The notes under the pieces: model-generated
Databases searched by the model: none
What the model was told of the DNA's origin: nothing
Seen by the model: the letters and a program-made list of their open reading frames with translations, nothing else
Source of the DNA: Polaribacter sp. SA4-10
Lineage (GTDB): Bacteria; Bacteroidota; Bacteroidia; Flavobacteriales; Flavobacteriaceae
DNA: 64,000 nt
Assembly (NCBI RefSeq): GCF_002163835.1
Contig: NZ_CP019331.1
Span: 186,001-250,000 of the forward strand
Reading direction: 5' to 3'
Part shown: positions 49,152 to 57,922 of the stretch, piece by piece
How positions within the stretch are numbered: the stretch's first letter is position 1
How the letters are laid out: the number at the start of each line of letters is the position of its first letter
Made by a program: the position numbers and the translations under genes

Positions 49152-50214
49152 TGATAGTTTTGTTTTTAGAAGTGAATATATAGAGTGCAATAAATACTAT
49201 TCCTGATAAAAATAGCAGTATTGATTTGGTTAATAATGTGAAATTTAAATCATAATAATATTGCGAAATAAAATAAATAAGGGAAAGAATTCCAATAACA
49301 AAACCGGTTTTATAATTGACTAAAAAGCTTAATAAAATAATTACAATAGCGCCAGAAATGGCAGGAGAAAATAGCGTAGGTAATAGTACCAAAGCTGTTA
49401 AAAGGTAAATAATTATTTTCTTTTTGGAAACCGTTATATTGTTAATGGTAATAATGGTTTTTACAATATAGAATATCACAAAAAATAATGCGATTGATGC
49501 CAGCCAAATATAATTTTCTGAAATAGGAACTAAACCTCTTTTACCAATAGTAAACAAGCCAAATAATAATGAAAATATCAAACCAATTCTAGCCGGATTA
49601 TATAGTTTAGATAACCTTTTATAAGAGGATATTATTTTTGCTTCATTTAAAAATAAATAGGTAATAAGGAACCCGTTAATTGCAATGTAAATAGGAATTA
49701 AGTTGTAAGCATTATTAGAGAGTATTAACTTAAGAAAGCTAGCACTAATAAGAAGTATAGAAATAAATGATAAAATATAATTTTGTGTGATGAATAGTGA
49801 GCTTAAAGCAATTGAAATCACCAATAGTAGCCCAATATTTTCATCAACTTTAAACAGTGTAAGTCCGTAAAAAAACAACACAAACCCTATAACATAGATA
49901 GAAATACTAAAGGTGTCTATCAGTAATTTGTCATATTTTTTATTAATCCAAATAGCCGAAGTTATAAAACTAATTCCGAAGATTAAAAAGGCAAATTCTG
50001 ATTCATAAAAACCTACAAGTGCTAAAAAACCAAGAAAAGTAAGCGATGCTAAAAAGCCTCCAAAAATAGAAAGTATTTTAATCGCTAAACTAGACGTATT
50101 TTCATGGTTCACTTCATATTCTTTAAGAATCGCATTTTCGTCGCATTCAAATTCTGCTCCTTCAGAGAAACGAATGGTATCTAAAAAAGCCTTTTTGTTG
50201 GTTAGTTTTTCCAT
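49138..50214 (-). CDS. DUF4401 multi-pass membrane protein
   Basis: The 358-residue protein has a soluble N-terminal ~55 residues (with EFECDENAIL) and about 10 hydrophobic helices thereafter. Context and pattern match DUF4401. It is the middle gene of a three-gene operon, with starts and stops overlapping on both sides (13 bp upstream, 14 bp downstream). The trio probably forms one inner-membrane complex. Role unknown. Confidence 0.82.
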   Translation of the reverse strand: MEKLTNKKAFLDTIRFSEGAEFECDENAILKEYEVNHENTSSLAIKILSIFGGFLASLTFLGFLALVGFYESEFAFLIFGISFITSAIWINKKYDKLLIDTFSISIYVIGFVLFFYGLTLFKVDENIGLLLVISIALSSLFITQNYILSFISILLISASFLKLILSNNAYNLIPIYIAINGFLITYLFLNEAKIISSYKRLSKLYNPARIGLIFSLLFGLFTIGKRGLVPISENYIWLASIALFFVIFYIVKTIITINNITVSKKKIIIYLLTALVLLPTLFSPAISGAIVIILLSFLVNYKTGFVIGILSLIYFISQYYYDLNFTLLTKSILLFLSGIVFIALYIFTSKNKTINEKI

Positions 50215-51152
50215 TTTTTCTGAAGATTTATTAAGGTTTTGATTACATACGTTACACTGGCAATAACAAATAAACTGATGAATAAAAACATACCTGCATC
50301 ATGAGATAATTTGATAAAGAAAGCGGTAATAGTAATGATAACACTAAAAAAAATGATAGAAAGATAAAAACTACTTTTTACTTTTAATCCATATTTAATA
50401 CCAAGAAGATACAAAAGTATAGTTGCTATTAATAAGACCATAAACGTGGTTTCTAATTTATCAAAAATTCCAAAACAAATACCAATAGTACTAAAAGAAA
50501 CAGCTGTTAATGCTATTATATTAGAAAACCAAGTTGGTGTGTTTAATTTTGGGATAAAACGTTTTCCTGCCAAAGCAGCAATTAAGAATACTATATTAAT
50601 GCTAAAAAGTAAGGTAAAAACAAAAATTTCTGACCAGTTATGAGCAACTTGTTGCGTATATAAAATGAGTGTTGTGTTTATTAATATGATAAAGACAAGC
50701 CACAAAGGCGCATAATTTGAAATTAACACCCACAGTGTTATAAAGAGCGTCCAACCTAAGAAAAAGTCATAGGCATTTGCGCCTGTTTGATAAATTTGTC
50801 CAAAAACAGCAAACAAAACACCAACTAAAATAGAAGCACCTGTGAGTAAAATATTTTTAATATCTATATTTATTTTTGAAAATAAGACAACAGCTATTAA
50901 ACTTACAATTAGGGTTTCTATAATTCCTATTTTAATAAATTTATGCAAGTCTGCCCAATTATATGCAAAGAAAAATAGGACACCAGTAGTTGTAAAACCA
51001 ATACCTAACGTGATAAAAAAGAGTCTCAGAAATTTCCCCCAAGAAGTTGCAGTAGTGTAAATTTCCTTTTTAAGTAGGTTGTCTATACTTTTTTCAGACC
51101 AATTACTGTGCCTGTTTATAATATGAATATCCTCTCTATCAATTTTGGTCAT
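50202..51152 (-). CDS. DUF2157 multi-pass membrane protein
   Basis: The 316-residue protein has an N-terminal soluble helical segment (~1-40; HSNWSEKSIDNLLKKE) followed by about nine TM helices, as typical of DUF2157. It is the first gene of the DUF2157-DUF4401-GDYXXLXY operon. Function unknown; membrane transport or envelope stress roles have been speculated, but nothing here decides. Confidence 0.83.
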   Translation of the reverse strand: MTKIDREDIHIINRHSNWSEKSIDNLLKKEIYTTATSWGKFLRLFFITLGIGFTTTGVLFFFAYNWADLHKFIKIGIIETLIVSLIAVVLFSKINIDIKNILLTGASILVGVLFAVFGQIYQTGANAYDFFLGWTLFITLWVLISNYAPLWLVFIILINTTLILYTQQVAHNWSEIFVFTLLFSINIVFLIAALAGKRFIPKLNTPTWFSNIIALTAVSFSTIGICFGIFDKLETTFMVLLIATILLYLLGIKYGLKVKSSFYLSIIFFSVIITITAFFIKLSHDAGMFLFISLFVIASVTYVIKTLINLQKKWKN

Positions 51153-51231
51153 TCAGAAGTAGGTAAGTTTAATTACGTTGTTTAAACATCTAATTTAGTA
51201 AATATAAATTTACCAAGCACTCTCTAAAAAC

Positions 51232-51255
51232 TGTCATTGCGAATTTACGAAGCAA
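51232..51255. repeat. Interspersed repeat, half element
   Basis: TGTCATTGCGAATTTACGAA plus GCAA matches, with one mismatch in 24, the reverse complement of the right end of the repeat at 59451-59524. Confidence 0.65.
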
Positions 51256-51262
51256 CCTTATT

Positions 51263-51511
51263 TTATAAATCTAAATCCTCTTTTTTATACTTTAAAAGTG
51301 AAATAAAAGATACAAGAGACCAAGCGCCTTCTAATATCACAAAAGGAAGATACTCCATTAATATAGAAGCGAAACACGCCAAAAGAGCGCCAATTAAATT
51401 TAATAAAATAAAAACCAAACTTTTACTTTTTAACTTACCAACTACTTGTAATAGGTAGGCTAATAAAAGTAAGGAAACGCCAATAAAACCAAGCCAATCT
51501 ATTGTATTCAT
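51263..51511 (-). CDS. Small three-TM membrane protein (CBU_0592-like)
   Basis: The 82-residue protein has three hydrophobic segments (about residues 6-23, 32-50 and 55-72), starting with DWLGFIGVSLLLLAYLLQ, a pattern I associate with the small CBU_0592-type membrane family (from memory). It stands alone, with an interspersed repeat just after its stop. Function unknown. Confidence 0.7.
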   Translation of the reverse strand: MNTIDWLGFIGVSLLLLAYLLQVVGKLKSKSLVFILLNLIGALLACFASILMEYLPFVILEGAWSLVSFISLLKYKKEDLDL

Positions 51512-51588
51512 GTGCTGTTTTTATTCTGATTAGTTATTAAATTAACGGGTAAAAACATACTAATAAAGTGTTTTGTAATTGAGAGGTT

Positions 51589-52137
51589 TTATATATTTCT
51601 AAAAGTAGGTGTTCTTATTCCTTTTTTTGTTATCAGCTTTTGGTCACACCAATACCAAACCGCATCTTCATTCCCAAGTTCATAGGGGGCAATTTTGTCA
51701 AATTCCATCCCAACTTTTTCCATCACTCTTATTGAGGATTTATTTTCCTTCATTGCAATTGCAATTATCTTTCTTAATTCGAGTTTATCAAACCCGTAAG
51801 TCAAAATTGCATGAGAGGCTTCCGTTGCTATTCCTAATCCCCAAAATTCTGGCAAGAATCTATAACCAAGGTCAATTTCATCAAATTCTGGTAGATACGC
51901 TAAACCAGCCCACCCTACAAATTGCATCCCATTCTTTAGAAAAGTAGCCCATCTGCCATAGCCATACTTCTCATAGTTGTTAATTCTTATCAGTATTGCC
52001 TTTTCAATTTCTTCTATAGATTCAATCACTGGTTCCCCAGTATACTTTTGCACATCTGGATTAGAATACAACCGAAGCATATTCTCTTTGTCATCCAGAG
52101 TAATTTCCCTTAACAATAATCTTTCCGTTTCTATCAA
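51589..52137 (-). CDS. GNAT-family acetyltransferase (RimJ/RimL-like)
   Basis: The 182-residue protein starts MIETERLLLREITLDDKENM, the standard opening of the RimJ/RimL GNAT subgroup. It continues with EIDLGYRFLPEFWGLGIATE (acetyl-CoA loop GLGIATE) and IRVMEKVGMEF. The substrate may be a protein N-terminus or a small amine; unknown. Flanked upstream by a cassette-type repeat, suggesting recent acquisition. Confidence 0.88.
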   Translation of the reverse strand: MIETERLLLREITLDDKENMLRLYSNPDVQKYTGEPVIESIEEIEKAILIRINNYEKYGYGRWATFLKNGMQFVGWAGLAYLPEFDEIDLGYRFLPEFWGLGIATEASHAILTYGFDKLELRKIIAIAMKENKSSIRVMEKVGMEFDKIAPYELGNEDAVWYWCDQKLITKKGIRTPTFRNI

Positions 52138-52144
52138 TGTTTTT

Positions 52145-52250
52145 ACTTTATTGCTTATAACGTTGTCTATAATTTTTCACGTGTTTTAAGCACCTAATTT
52201 AATAAATAAAAACGGAATAGAAAGTCTACAAGGACTTTCGTGAAAAGGCT
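52145..52250 (-). repeat. Cassette-flanking repeat, copy 1
   Basis: The segment contains TATAACG (52156-52162), then TTTAAGCACCTAATTTAATA and a CTACAAGGACTTTCGTG segment. It resembles repeats I have seen bordering single-gene accessory cassettes in flavobacteria (memory, not tested). A related TATAACG start occurs at 53134. It lies just outside the start of the GNAT gene. Confidence 0.4.
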
Positions 52251-52374
52251 GAAACTAACTATTGAATGGAGGTTTTTTTTGATTAGTTTTATTAAGTTCA
52301 GATCCGCATTTGGTGTTTAATACGTTTAATTGAACAACAATATGCTTAACAACGAACATTCACAAAAAAGACAT

Positions 52375-53103
52375 CTAACTTTCTTGTTCAAAAATAATAC
52401 TTCTTTCCGGATTTATCTTATACATGTTCTTAGGAGCAATCTCTTTGTTCGCATTTGAACGATAGTGTTTACTTTTTGGGTTTAGAATATATTCAAGTTG
52501 ATGCTCAATCATTTTTTCAAAAGGAATAAGGAAATCCTTCGTCTCGCATTGTTCTAAGTCACCTTCCTTAAGTAAATTTAAGACAGTGTAGACGGACTCT
52601 ATCGTACTAAGACAAAGGGAGTCTGGCTGCTGCTTGATAATAAATTTTGATTTTATTTTATTATCAAAACTCACTCTTTTTAGTTTTTGTAAGTTCTTAC
52701 TTAGTTTAAGCATTTTACGGGCGCAGGGCCATGTGCCATCGAGAATGAAAATGTGCGGATTAGTACCCATAAATGAGTTTATTTCTGAACTTTTTCTTAT
52801 CGATAAGTTGAAATTATCTTTTCCCGGATAAAGTAAAAAAGAACAACTTTTTTCTTTAGTCAGTATTTCATTTACACGATTATTATTGGTAAAATCGACA
52901 CCAACTATGATTTCAGAATTTTCAAGTTGAAGCTTCGTCATATGTCCCGTTCCGTTTTTTTCTTTTTTGTACTCTTTTGGGTGCATAAGAATAATAAAAC
53001 GGGTCTTAGTCTGGAAAGGACTAATGTGTTTACAAATACATGTGCTTGAAGGCCTCATGCATTTATAACATTTAGTACTTGGATTTTTTATTTCTAGGTG
53101 CAA
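52375..53103 (-). CDS. DTW-domain tRNA-uridine aminocarboxypropyltransferase
   Basis: The 242-residue protein has an N-terminal zinc-binding cysteine set (CYKCMRPSSTCICKH, ~residues 12-26), MHPKEYKKEKNGTGHM and the diagnostic ILDGTWPCARKML (~residue 119-131). This family (TapT/DTWD) forms acp3U in tRNA using S-adenosylmethionine. Its codon use and flanking repeats differ from the housekeeping genes, so it may be part of an acquired cassette. Confidence 0.85.
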   Translation of the reverse strand: MHLEIKNPSTKCYKCMRPSSTCICKHISPFQTKTRFIILMHPKEYKKEKNGTGHMTKLQLENSEIIVGVDFTNNNRVNEILTKEKSCSFLLYPGKDNFNLSIRKSSEINSFMGTNPHIFILDGTWPCARKMLKLSKNLQKLKRVSFDNKIKSKFIIKQQPDSLCLSTIESVYTVLNLLKEGDLEQCETKDFLIPFEKMIEHQLEYILNPKSKHYRSNANKEIAPKNMYKINPERSIIFEQES

Positions 53104-53465
53104 GGTGAATATTTTTTTATTTTTCTAATTGGATATAACGGTATTGTACAAGATTTGTGCAGCTTAAAATCGGTAGGATTTTCCGCCTATTACAAATGTT
53201 TATTGATTGTTTTTGTTTTACAATTTTTCTTTAAATATAGCAATTAATTATACATCGCTTAAGTTTGTTTTTTATTAAATTTGGTAAATAATCAGAAAGA
53301 ATAAAAGAGCGCATTAAGGTTAATATATAGTAAAGTCTAGACTTCGACAACATTGATAATCGGCTCTCTTTTCTATTAAAAAATACGTTGAGTTCTGTGA
53401 AACTTAGGTCTCGTTTTCAGGTTGTTGTGAGTAGAAGTAGGTTCTTCTTTCATAAATCAGTTCTT
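53104..53465. other. Intergenic region with cassette-like repeat copy 2
   Basis: It starts with an AT-rich stretch and TATAACGGTATTGTACAAG at 53134, the second copy of the cassette-like border, then non-coding sequence up to the transposase remnant. Possibly includes the left end of the dead IS element, but no terminal repeat was identified. Confidence 0.4.
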
Positions 53466-53815
53466 ATGAATAAGTATAAGGAAACTTTTGGAATTGAAAT
53501 TAGTACAGTTATTTTTGATTGTTATGACAATACATAGGGGCATGTACCGTTTAAGAATAATGAAACAGGATTCAAAAAGTTTTAAGAAATTATATCAAAA
53601 AATAGTTTGGTAGTTATGGCAGCCACAGGCTATAATCATTAAAGATTTGCATATTTTTTATACAAGAAAAATGGTGTGGTTTCAGTGGTAAATGGGTTGT
53701 CAGTAAAGCATTTTGTCCAGGTAAAATTAGCAAAAGTAAAAACAGATAAAAGTGATGGCAGAGCTATTTGTGAATAGGGTCAAATTAATAAAGTAACTTT
53801 TAGTTTATAGGGGGC
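53466..53815 (+). pseudogene. Dead IS110-family transposase, N-terminal part
   Basis: Reading one frame from the ATG at 53466 through at least four in-frame stops gives FGIEISTVIFDCYDNT, GHVPFKNNETGFKKF, SKNSLVVMAATGYNH, RFAYFLYKKNGVVSVVNGLS and VKLAKVKTDKSDGRAICE. These are the DEDD-motif blocks (D in FD, E changed to A in MAATGY, KTDKSD) of IS110-type transposases. About 115 residues survive and the C-terminal serine-containing half is missing. The catalytic Glu position is Ala, so decay is old. Confidence 0.85.
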
Positions 53816-53940
53816 AAAACAATTTGTGATTCCAACCTTTGTAATGCTTCTGCAATGTGAGAAGCAAAAAAATTACCACTTCTTTTTTCTCCAGTAAGGG
53901 TTTTGTTGGTATTTATTTGGTAGTCATGTTTTACCGTTTT

Positions 53941-54144
53941 TTAATGCTTTTTTGCATACGTTTCTAATAAGTTATTTAGGGAATCTAAATAGCCTTTTAG
54001 TTCTTTGTTATTTATTCCTTTTTCCGAATTGGATAGGAAGTTTCTTGGTATTTCATTTATGTATTTAATCAGTTCTGGATGTTCCTCTTGAATTTTTATG
54101 GTTGTCAATCGGATTTTATCATTAAGGTCATTTTGAGATTCCAT
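53941..54144 (-). CDS. Conserved small protein, helical, unknown function
   Basis: The 67-residue protein is acidic/basic mixed and predicted all-helical, with no signal peptide. EEHPELIKYINEIP and YLDSLNNLLETYAKKH resemble a small flavobacterial family I have seen but cannot name. It lies 30 bp downstream of the next small gene on the same strand. The DNA around is otherwise full of remnants, so this trio may be accessory. Confidence 0.6.
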   Translation of the reverse strand: MESQNDLNDKIRLTTIKIQEEHPELIKYINEIPRNFLSNSEKGINNKELKGYLDSLNNLLETYAKKH

Positions 54145-54174
54145 TTTCTATGCTTTTAATAAATGCTATACAGA

Positions 54175-54384
54175 TTAACCGTCAATAGCATGTTGATTCA
54201 TATCTTTTCTTTGTGCTTTATAAACAAGATTAAAATTTGGATGTGCAACTATTGCGCTTTGGACTGCTTTTTCATGATTTCCCTCTTGGTAGTGCATAGC
54301 TGCTTCTAGATGCTTTTTTGCAGAAACCTGCAAATATCCTGTTGTTTTTCTGTGGCTTTTAATCCCATTTATGTTTTTTGTCAA
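54175..54384 (-). CDS. Conserved small helical protein with GNHEKA motif
   Basis: The 69-residue protein contains AKKHLEAAMHYQEGNHEKAV, a helix-hairpin pattern rich in His/Ala/Glu seen in small Bacteroidota/Chlorobi proteins of unknown function. It ends KDMNQHAIDG. No signal peptide. It lies between two other small same-strand genes. Confidence 0.6.
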   Translation of the reverse strand: MTKNINGIKSHRKTTGYLQVSAKKHLEAAMHYQEGNHEKAVQSAIVAHPNFNLVYKAQRKDMNQHAIDG

Positions 54385-54432
54385 TGGGATTGCTAGATAT
54401 CTTTGTTTTAATATTATTTTCAGTGTTTGTTA

Positions 54433-54573
54433 TTATTTATTTTGTTGTTTTTTTATTGTTGTCCATTCAAAATCAAAATGGTTCGTTAATTGGTTAATAT
54501 TACCAGTTGGATTTGTTGGATGCGTCTGTTCTTTTGTTATTTTGAATCTCTTTCTATTTTGAATCATTCCCAT
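54433..54573 (-). CDS. Possible 46-residue basic protein
   Basis: An ATG at 54573 (second ATG two codons later) opens a frame of 46 codons ending TAA at 54433: MGMIQNRKRFKITKEQTHP, then PTGNINQLTNHFDFEWTTIK and a lysine-rich end. Composition is coding-like and it heads the same-strand series of small genes, 48 bp before the next. No family recognised. The overlapping + strand frame (54371-54562) looks like a shadow. Confidence 0.4.
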   Translation of the reverse strand: MGMIQNRKRFKITKEQTHPTNPTGNINQLTNHFDFEWTTIKKQQNK

Positions 54574-55081
54574 ATTTGTTATTTTAATGTTAATTCTTAG
54601 TATAAAGCTTTATTCCTTAAACATTGCTAATACTGTGTTAAAGTCTAAAGTTTTTATTTGATGGGGTCGTTGTAATTAATAATAACGATGTTGTTCAGAA
54701 AAGAGCTTATAAGAAGTATGTAGCCTTTATTTAGGATGAGACAATCAATGGAAAAAAGAAAAAGAAGTAAATAAGAGTAAGATTTCTCATCACTCCTTTG
54801 TCATTCTATCGAAATGACAACGAATTATATTTCTGTTAAAGCCTGTGCTGAACTTGCTTCTCTATTCATTAATGAAAAAGAACAAGGAGATAAAAAAATA
54901 CCCTACAAAATAAATAGACATCGTATTTAAATATGGTTTAATTAATTGTTTATCAATAGTATATGTTATTTGTTTGCAGTTGGGTATAATGTTGTAAATC
55001 CTTTATAGCAAAAGAGAACTCATTAAAAAATGTATTTTTGGTAACTGATACAATAATTAGTAAATAAATATCAAAAAAGCA
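54574..55081. other. Leader/intergenic region upstream of leuC
   Basis: It contains a small palindromic repeat (TTGTCATT/AATGACAA, 54797-54820) related to the interspersed repeats, then a stretch similar to its usual tail (CCTGTGCTGAACTTG). A possible leuC promoter is TTG at 54946-54948, 17 bp before TTATTTG (54966-54972), an imperfect -33/-7 pair. No leucine-rich leader peptide or T-box seen. Confidence 0.4.
54797..54820. repeat. Interspersed palindromic repeat
   Basis: Perfect 8-bp arms TTGTCATT and AATGACAA around CTATCGA(A). It shares the TGTCATT core with the repeats at 51232 and 59451. Confidence 0.6.
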
Positions 55082-56482
55082 ATGGCAAAAACATTATTTG
55101 ACAAAGTATGGGATTCGCACGTGGTACGAAGTGTAAAAGACGGACCAGATGTGTTTTTTATAGACCGTCATTTCATCCATGAAGTTACAAGCCCTGTAGC
55201 ATTCTTAGGATTGGAAAGTAGAGGAAACAGTGTGGTTTATCCTGCGCGTACATTCGCAACTGCAGATCATAACACACCAACTATAAATCAACATTTACCA
55301 GTAGCAGATCCTTTGTCTGCAAATCAATTAGATGCTTTAGAAAGAAATGCTGCAAAATACGGTATTTCTCATTGGGGATTAGGAGATGTAAACAATGGAA
55401 TTGTACATGTTGTAGGTCCGGAAAACGGAATTACATTACCTGGAGCAACTATTGTTTGTGGAGATTCACATACCTCTACGCATGGTGCTTTTGGTGCAAT
55501 TGCGTTTGGTATTGGTACCTCTGAAGTAGAAATGGTATTGTCTACACAATGTATTATGCAGCCAAAACCTAAGAAAATGCGTATTAACGTAAATGGTAAA
55601 TTAGGCTTAGGAGTAACACCTAAAGATGTTGCTTTGTATATTATTGCAAAACAAACAACCTCTGGTGCTACAGGTTATTTTGTAGAATATGCCGGAGGTG
55701 TTTTTGAAGATATGTCTATGGAAGGTCGTATGACTGTCTGTAACTTATCTATAGAGATGGGCGCACGTGGAGGTATGATTGCTCCAGATGCAAAAACGTA
55801 TGAATATCTTAAAGGGCGTTCTCAAACGCCTAAAGGAGCAGATTGGGACACCGCAATGAAATATTGGGAAACGCTATCTACAGATGAAGGAGCAGAATTT
55901 GATGTTGAGTTTACGTACGAAGCATCAGATATTGAGCCAATGATTACCTACGGTACAAACCCAGGAATGGGAATGGGCGTAACAAAATCGATTCCACTTG
56001 CAGAAAATGTAGAAGGAGGTTCTGAAACGTATAAAAAATCTTTAGGATATATGGATTTCTATGAAGGAGATTCTATGATTGGTAAAGAAATAGATTTTGT
56101 ATTCTTAGGTTCCTGTACAAACGGACGTATAGAAGACTTTAGAGGATTTTGTTCTATTGTTGAAGGAAGACAGAAGGCAGAAAATGTTACTGCTTGGTTA
56201 GTACCAGGTTCACATAAAGTAGTAGATCAAATAAAAGCAGAAGGTTTAGATAAAATTATAACGGATGCAGGTTTTGTATTAAGAGAACCAGGCTGTTCTG
56301 CTTGTTTGGCAATGAATGATGATAAAGTTCCAGCAGGAAAATTATCAGTTTCAACATCAAACAGAAACTTTGAAGGAAGACAAGGACCCGGATCTAGAAC
56401 ATTATTAGCATCCCCTTTAGTAGCAGCAGCATCTGCCGTTCAGGGAGTTGTTACAGATCCTAGAACGCTAATGGCAGGTTAG
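55082..56482 (+). CDS. leuC: 3-isopropylmalate dehydratase large subunit
   Basis: The 466-residue aconitase-fold protein isomerises 2- to 3-isopropylmalate in leucine synthesis. The [4Fe-4S] ligands are Cys in [10 protein letters not shown] (near residue 347) and CSAC in [10 protein letters not shown] (near 407-410). The [20 protein letters not shown] motif near 131-150 is conserved. It pairs with leuD, which is separated here by ~520 bp containing a four-helix-bundle remnant, unusual for this normally tight pair. First gene of the leu operon. Confidence 0.97.
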   Translation: MAKTLFDKVWDSHVVRSVKDGPDVFFIDRHFIHEVTSPVAFLGLESRGNSVVYPARTFATADHNTPTINQHLPVADPLSANQLDALERNAAKYGISHWGLGDVNNGIVHVVGPENGITLPGATIVCGDSHTSTHGAFGAIAFGIGTSEVEMVLSTQCIMQPKPKKMRINVNGKLGLGVTPKDVALYIIAKQTTSGATGYFVEYAGGVFEDMSMEGRMTVCNLSIEMGARGGMIAPDAKTYEYLKGRSQTPKGADWDTAMKYWETLSTDEGAEFDVEFTYEASDIEPMITYGTNPGMGMGVTKSIPLAENVEGGSETYKKSLGYMDFYEGDSMIGKEIDFVFLGSCTNGRIEDFRGFCSIVEGRQKAENVTAWLVPGSHKVVDQIKAEGLDKIITDAGFVLREPGCSACLAMNDDKVPAGKLSVSTSNRNFEGRQGPGSRTLLASPLVAAASAVQGVVTDPRTLMAG

Positions 56483-56585
56483 TTATTTGGCTTTTAGCTG
56501 TTGGCAAGTTTGCTTTTAGCTTACCATATTGAAAACAGAGTAAGTTGCGAGAATCAAACAGCTAATTATTGAATAGCCTAAAAAA

Positions 56586-56936
56586 ATGAGAAACTTTAGA
56601 AAATATCAAGTTTAGGAGTTAGGGCATGAGATTACATTAGATGTCTATAAACTTTCTAAGCAATTTCCTAAAGAAGAATTATTTGGATTAACGAGTCAAA
56701 TGAGAAGATGTTCTTCTTCAGTCCCAGCAAATATTGCAGAAGGATGTGGAAGGGAGTCAGAAAAAGAGTTTAAACGATTTTTAATCATCGCTAATGGATC
56801 GGCTACAGAATTAGAATATTTTTTAATTTTGATAAAAGATTTAAAATTAGTCGAAATAGAATCTATAGAAAAGTTAATTGAGAAAGTAGATCAGTTAAAA
56901 AGAAGTTTAAACCGATTAATAAGTAAATTAGTATAA
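56586..56936 (+). pseudogene. Four-helix-bundle (S23-type) gene with an in-frame amber stop
   Basis: One frame from the ATG at 56586 reads MRNFRKYQV, TAG (56613-56615), ELGHEITLDVYKLSKQFPKE, then RRCSSSVPANIAEGCGRESE and an SATELEYFLILIKDL helix, ending at 56936. This is a complete four-helix-bundle family protein (~116 residues) except for the TAG, which sits where relatives have Trp (KVW), so one TGG-to-TAG change explains it. A downstream in-frame ATG at 56700 could start a 78-residue fragment. It lies between leuC and leuD, flanked by non-coding filler, like a mobile insert into the operon. Confidence 0.85.
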
Positions 56937-57006
56937 TGGCGGTTCGTCCTTTGCTCATTCGCACTTAGCGAAAAGTCCAAAGCGAACAAGCAAAAAGCAT
57001 AATAAA

Positions 57007-57606
57007 ATGGCTTACGATAAATTTGAAGTATTAACAAGTACAGCATATCCATTACCAATAGAGAATGTAGATACAGATCAAATCATTCCTGCTCGTTTCT
57101 TAAAAGCAACTGAGCGTGTAGATTTTGATGTCAACTTTTTTCGTGATTGGAGATACAACCAAGATGGAACCCCAAAAGTAGATTTTCCTTTAAATAAAGA
57201 GGTTTATGCAGGTTCTAAAATATTAGTAGGAGGTAGAAACTTTGGTTCTGGTTCTTCTAGAGAACATGCAGCTTGGTCTGTGTATGATTTTGGTTTACGT
57301 TGTGTAATTTCTTCTGCTTTTGCAGATATCTTTAAAGGAAACTGTTTAAATGTTGGTGTATTACCAGTGCAAGTTTCGCCAGAATTTGCAGATACTTTGT
57401 TTGCAGCAATTATGGCAGATTCTAAGACAGTAATTAAAGTTGATTTACCAAACCAGAAAGTTACATTAGTGGCTACTGGCGAATCAGAATCTTTTGTAAT
57501 TAATACTTACAAAAAAGACAATATGTTAAATGGTTTTGATGATATAGATTACTTAAAAAACATCGAAGACGAGATTACTGCTTTTGCTAAAACGAGACCC
57601 TTTTAA
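57007..57606 (+). CDS. leuD: 3-isopropylmalate dehydratase small subunit
   Basis: The 199-residue swivelling domain partner of LeuC has NVDTDQIIPARFLK near the N-terminus and the substrate-binding loop FGSGSSREHAAWSVYDFGLR (~residues 79-98). Full length, no defects. Second gene of the leucine operon. Confidence 0.97.
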   Translation: MAYDKFEVLTSTAYPLPIENVDTDQIIPARFLKATERVDFDVNFFRDWRYNQDGTPKVDFPLNKEVYAGSKILVGGRNFGSGSSREHAAWSVYDFGLRCVISSAFADIFKGNCLNVGVLPVQVSPEFADTLFAAIMADSKTVIKVDLPNQKVTLVATGESESFVINTYKKDNMLNGFDDIDYLKNIEDEITAFAKTRPF

Positions 57607-57638
57607 TTGAAAATAATTCTTCGAGATTTTTTTTCGAA

Positions 57639-57755
57639 GTTTCGGTTGAAACGTTCATTCTTGTCAAAACGGGAAACCAACTATCTGCTGGAGTGTATAT
57701 TGTTATAATAAACACACGTATAGTTGAGGTAAATAATAAAATAATAATTGAATAA
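57639..57755 (+). pseudogene. Possible scrap of a T9SS sorting domain
   Basis: In one frame ending at the TAA at 57753-57755 the sequence reads ETFILVKTGNQLSAGVYIVI, then INTRIVEVNNKIIIE. The LSAGVYIV...KIIIE layout is that of the last two strands of type A T9SS C-terminal domains. No start or upstream domain is present. About 35 residues only, so similarity could be chance. Confidence 0.4.
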
Positions 57756-57922
57756 AAAGAGATAACGGCTTGCATATAAATGATTTTTTAAAGATTTTTT
57801 ATTTTTTATCTTTAACTGTAATTCTTGGTAGCGTCCCCACAAAACTAAACTCATTTTTGCAAGCTTATTTAAACTTAATACTGGTATAAATGAAAAATCA
57901 CTTATTTTTCAAAATTGATTAA
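57756..57922. other. Intergenic, leuD to leuA-like gene
   Basis: AT-rich, no gene seen. The leuD-to-leuA-like gap totals ~316 bp, large for an operon, so an internal promoter is possible. Confidence 0.4.

Noticed and set aside
54371..54562. 63-codon hydrophobic + strand frame
   Set aside because: Opposite to the 46-codon frame on the - strand; Phe/Cys-rich sequence looks like antisense translation of lysine-rich DNA.
57587..57775. 62-codon - strand frame after leuD
   Set aside because: Overlaps the leuD end antisense and has no protein-like features; the + strand scrap resembling a sorting domain explains the region better.
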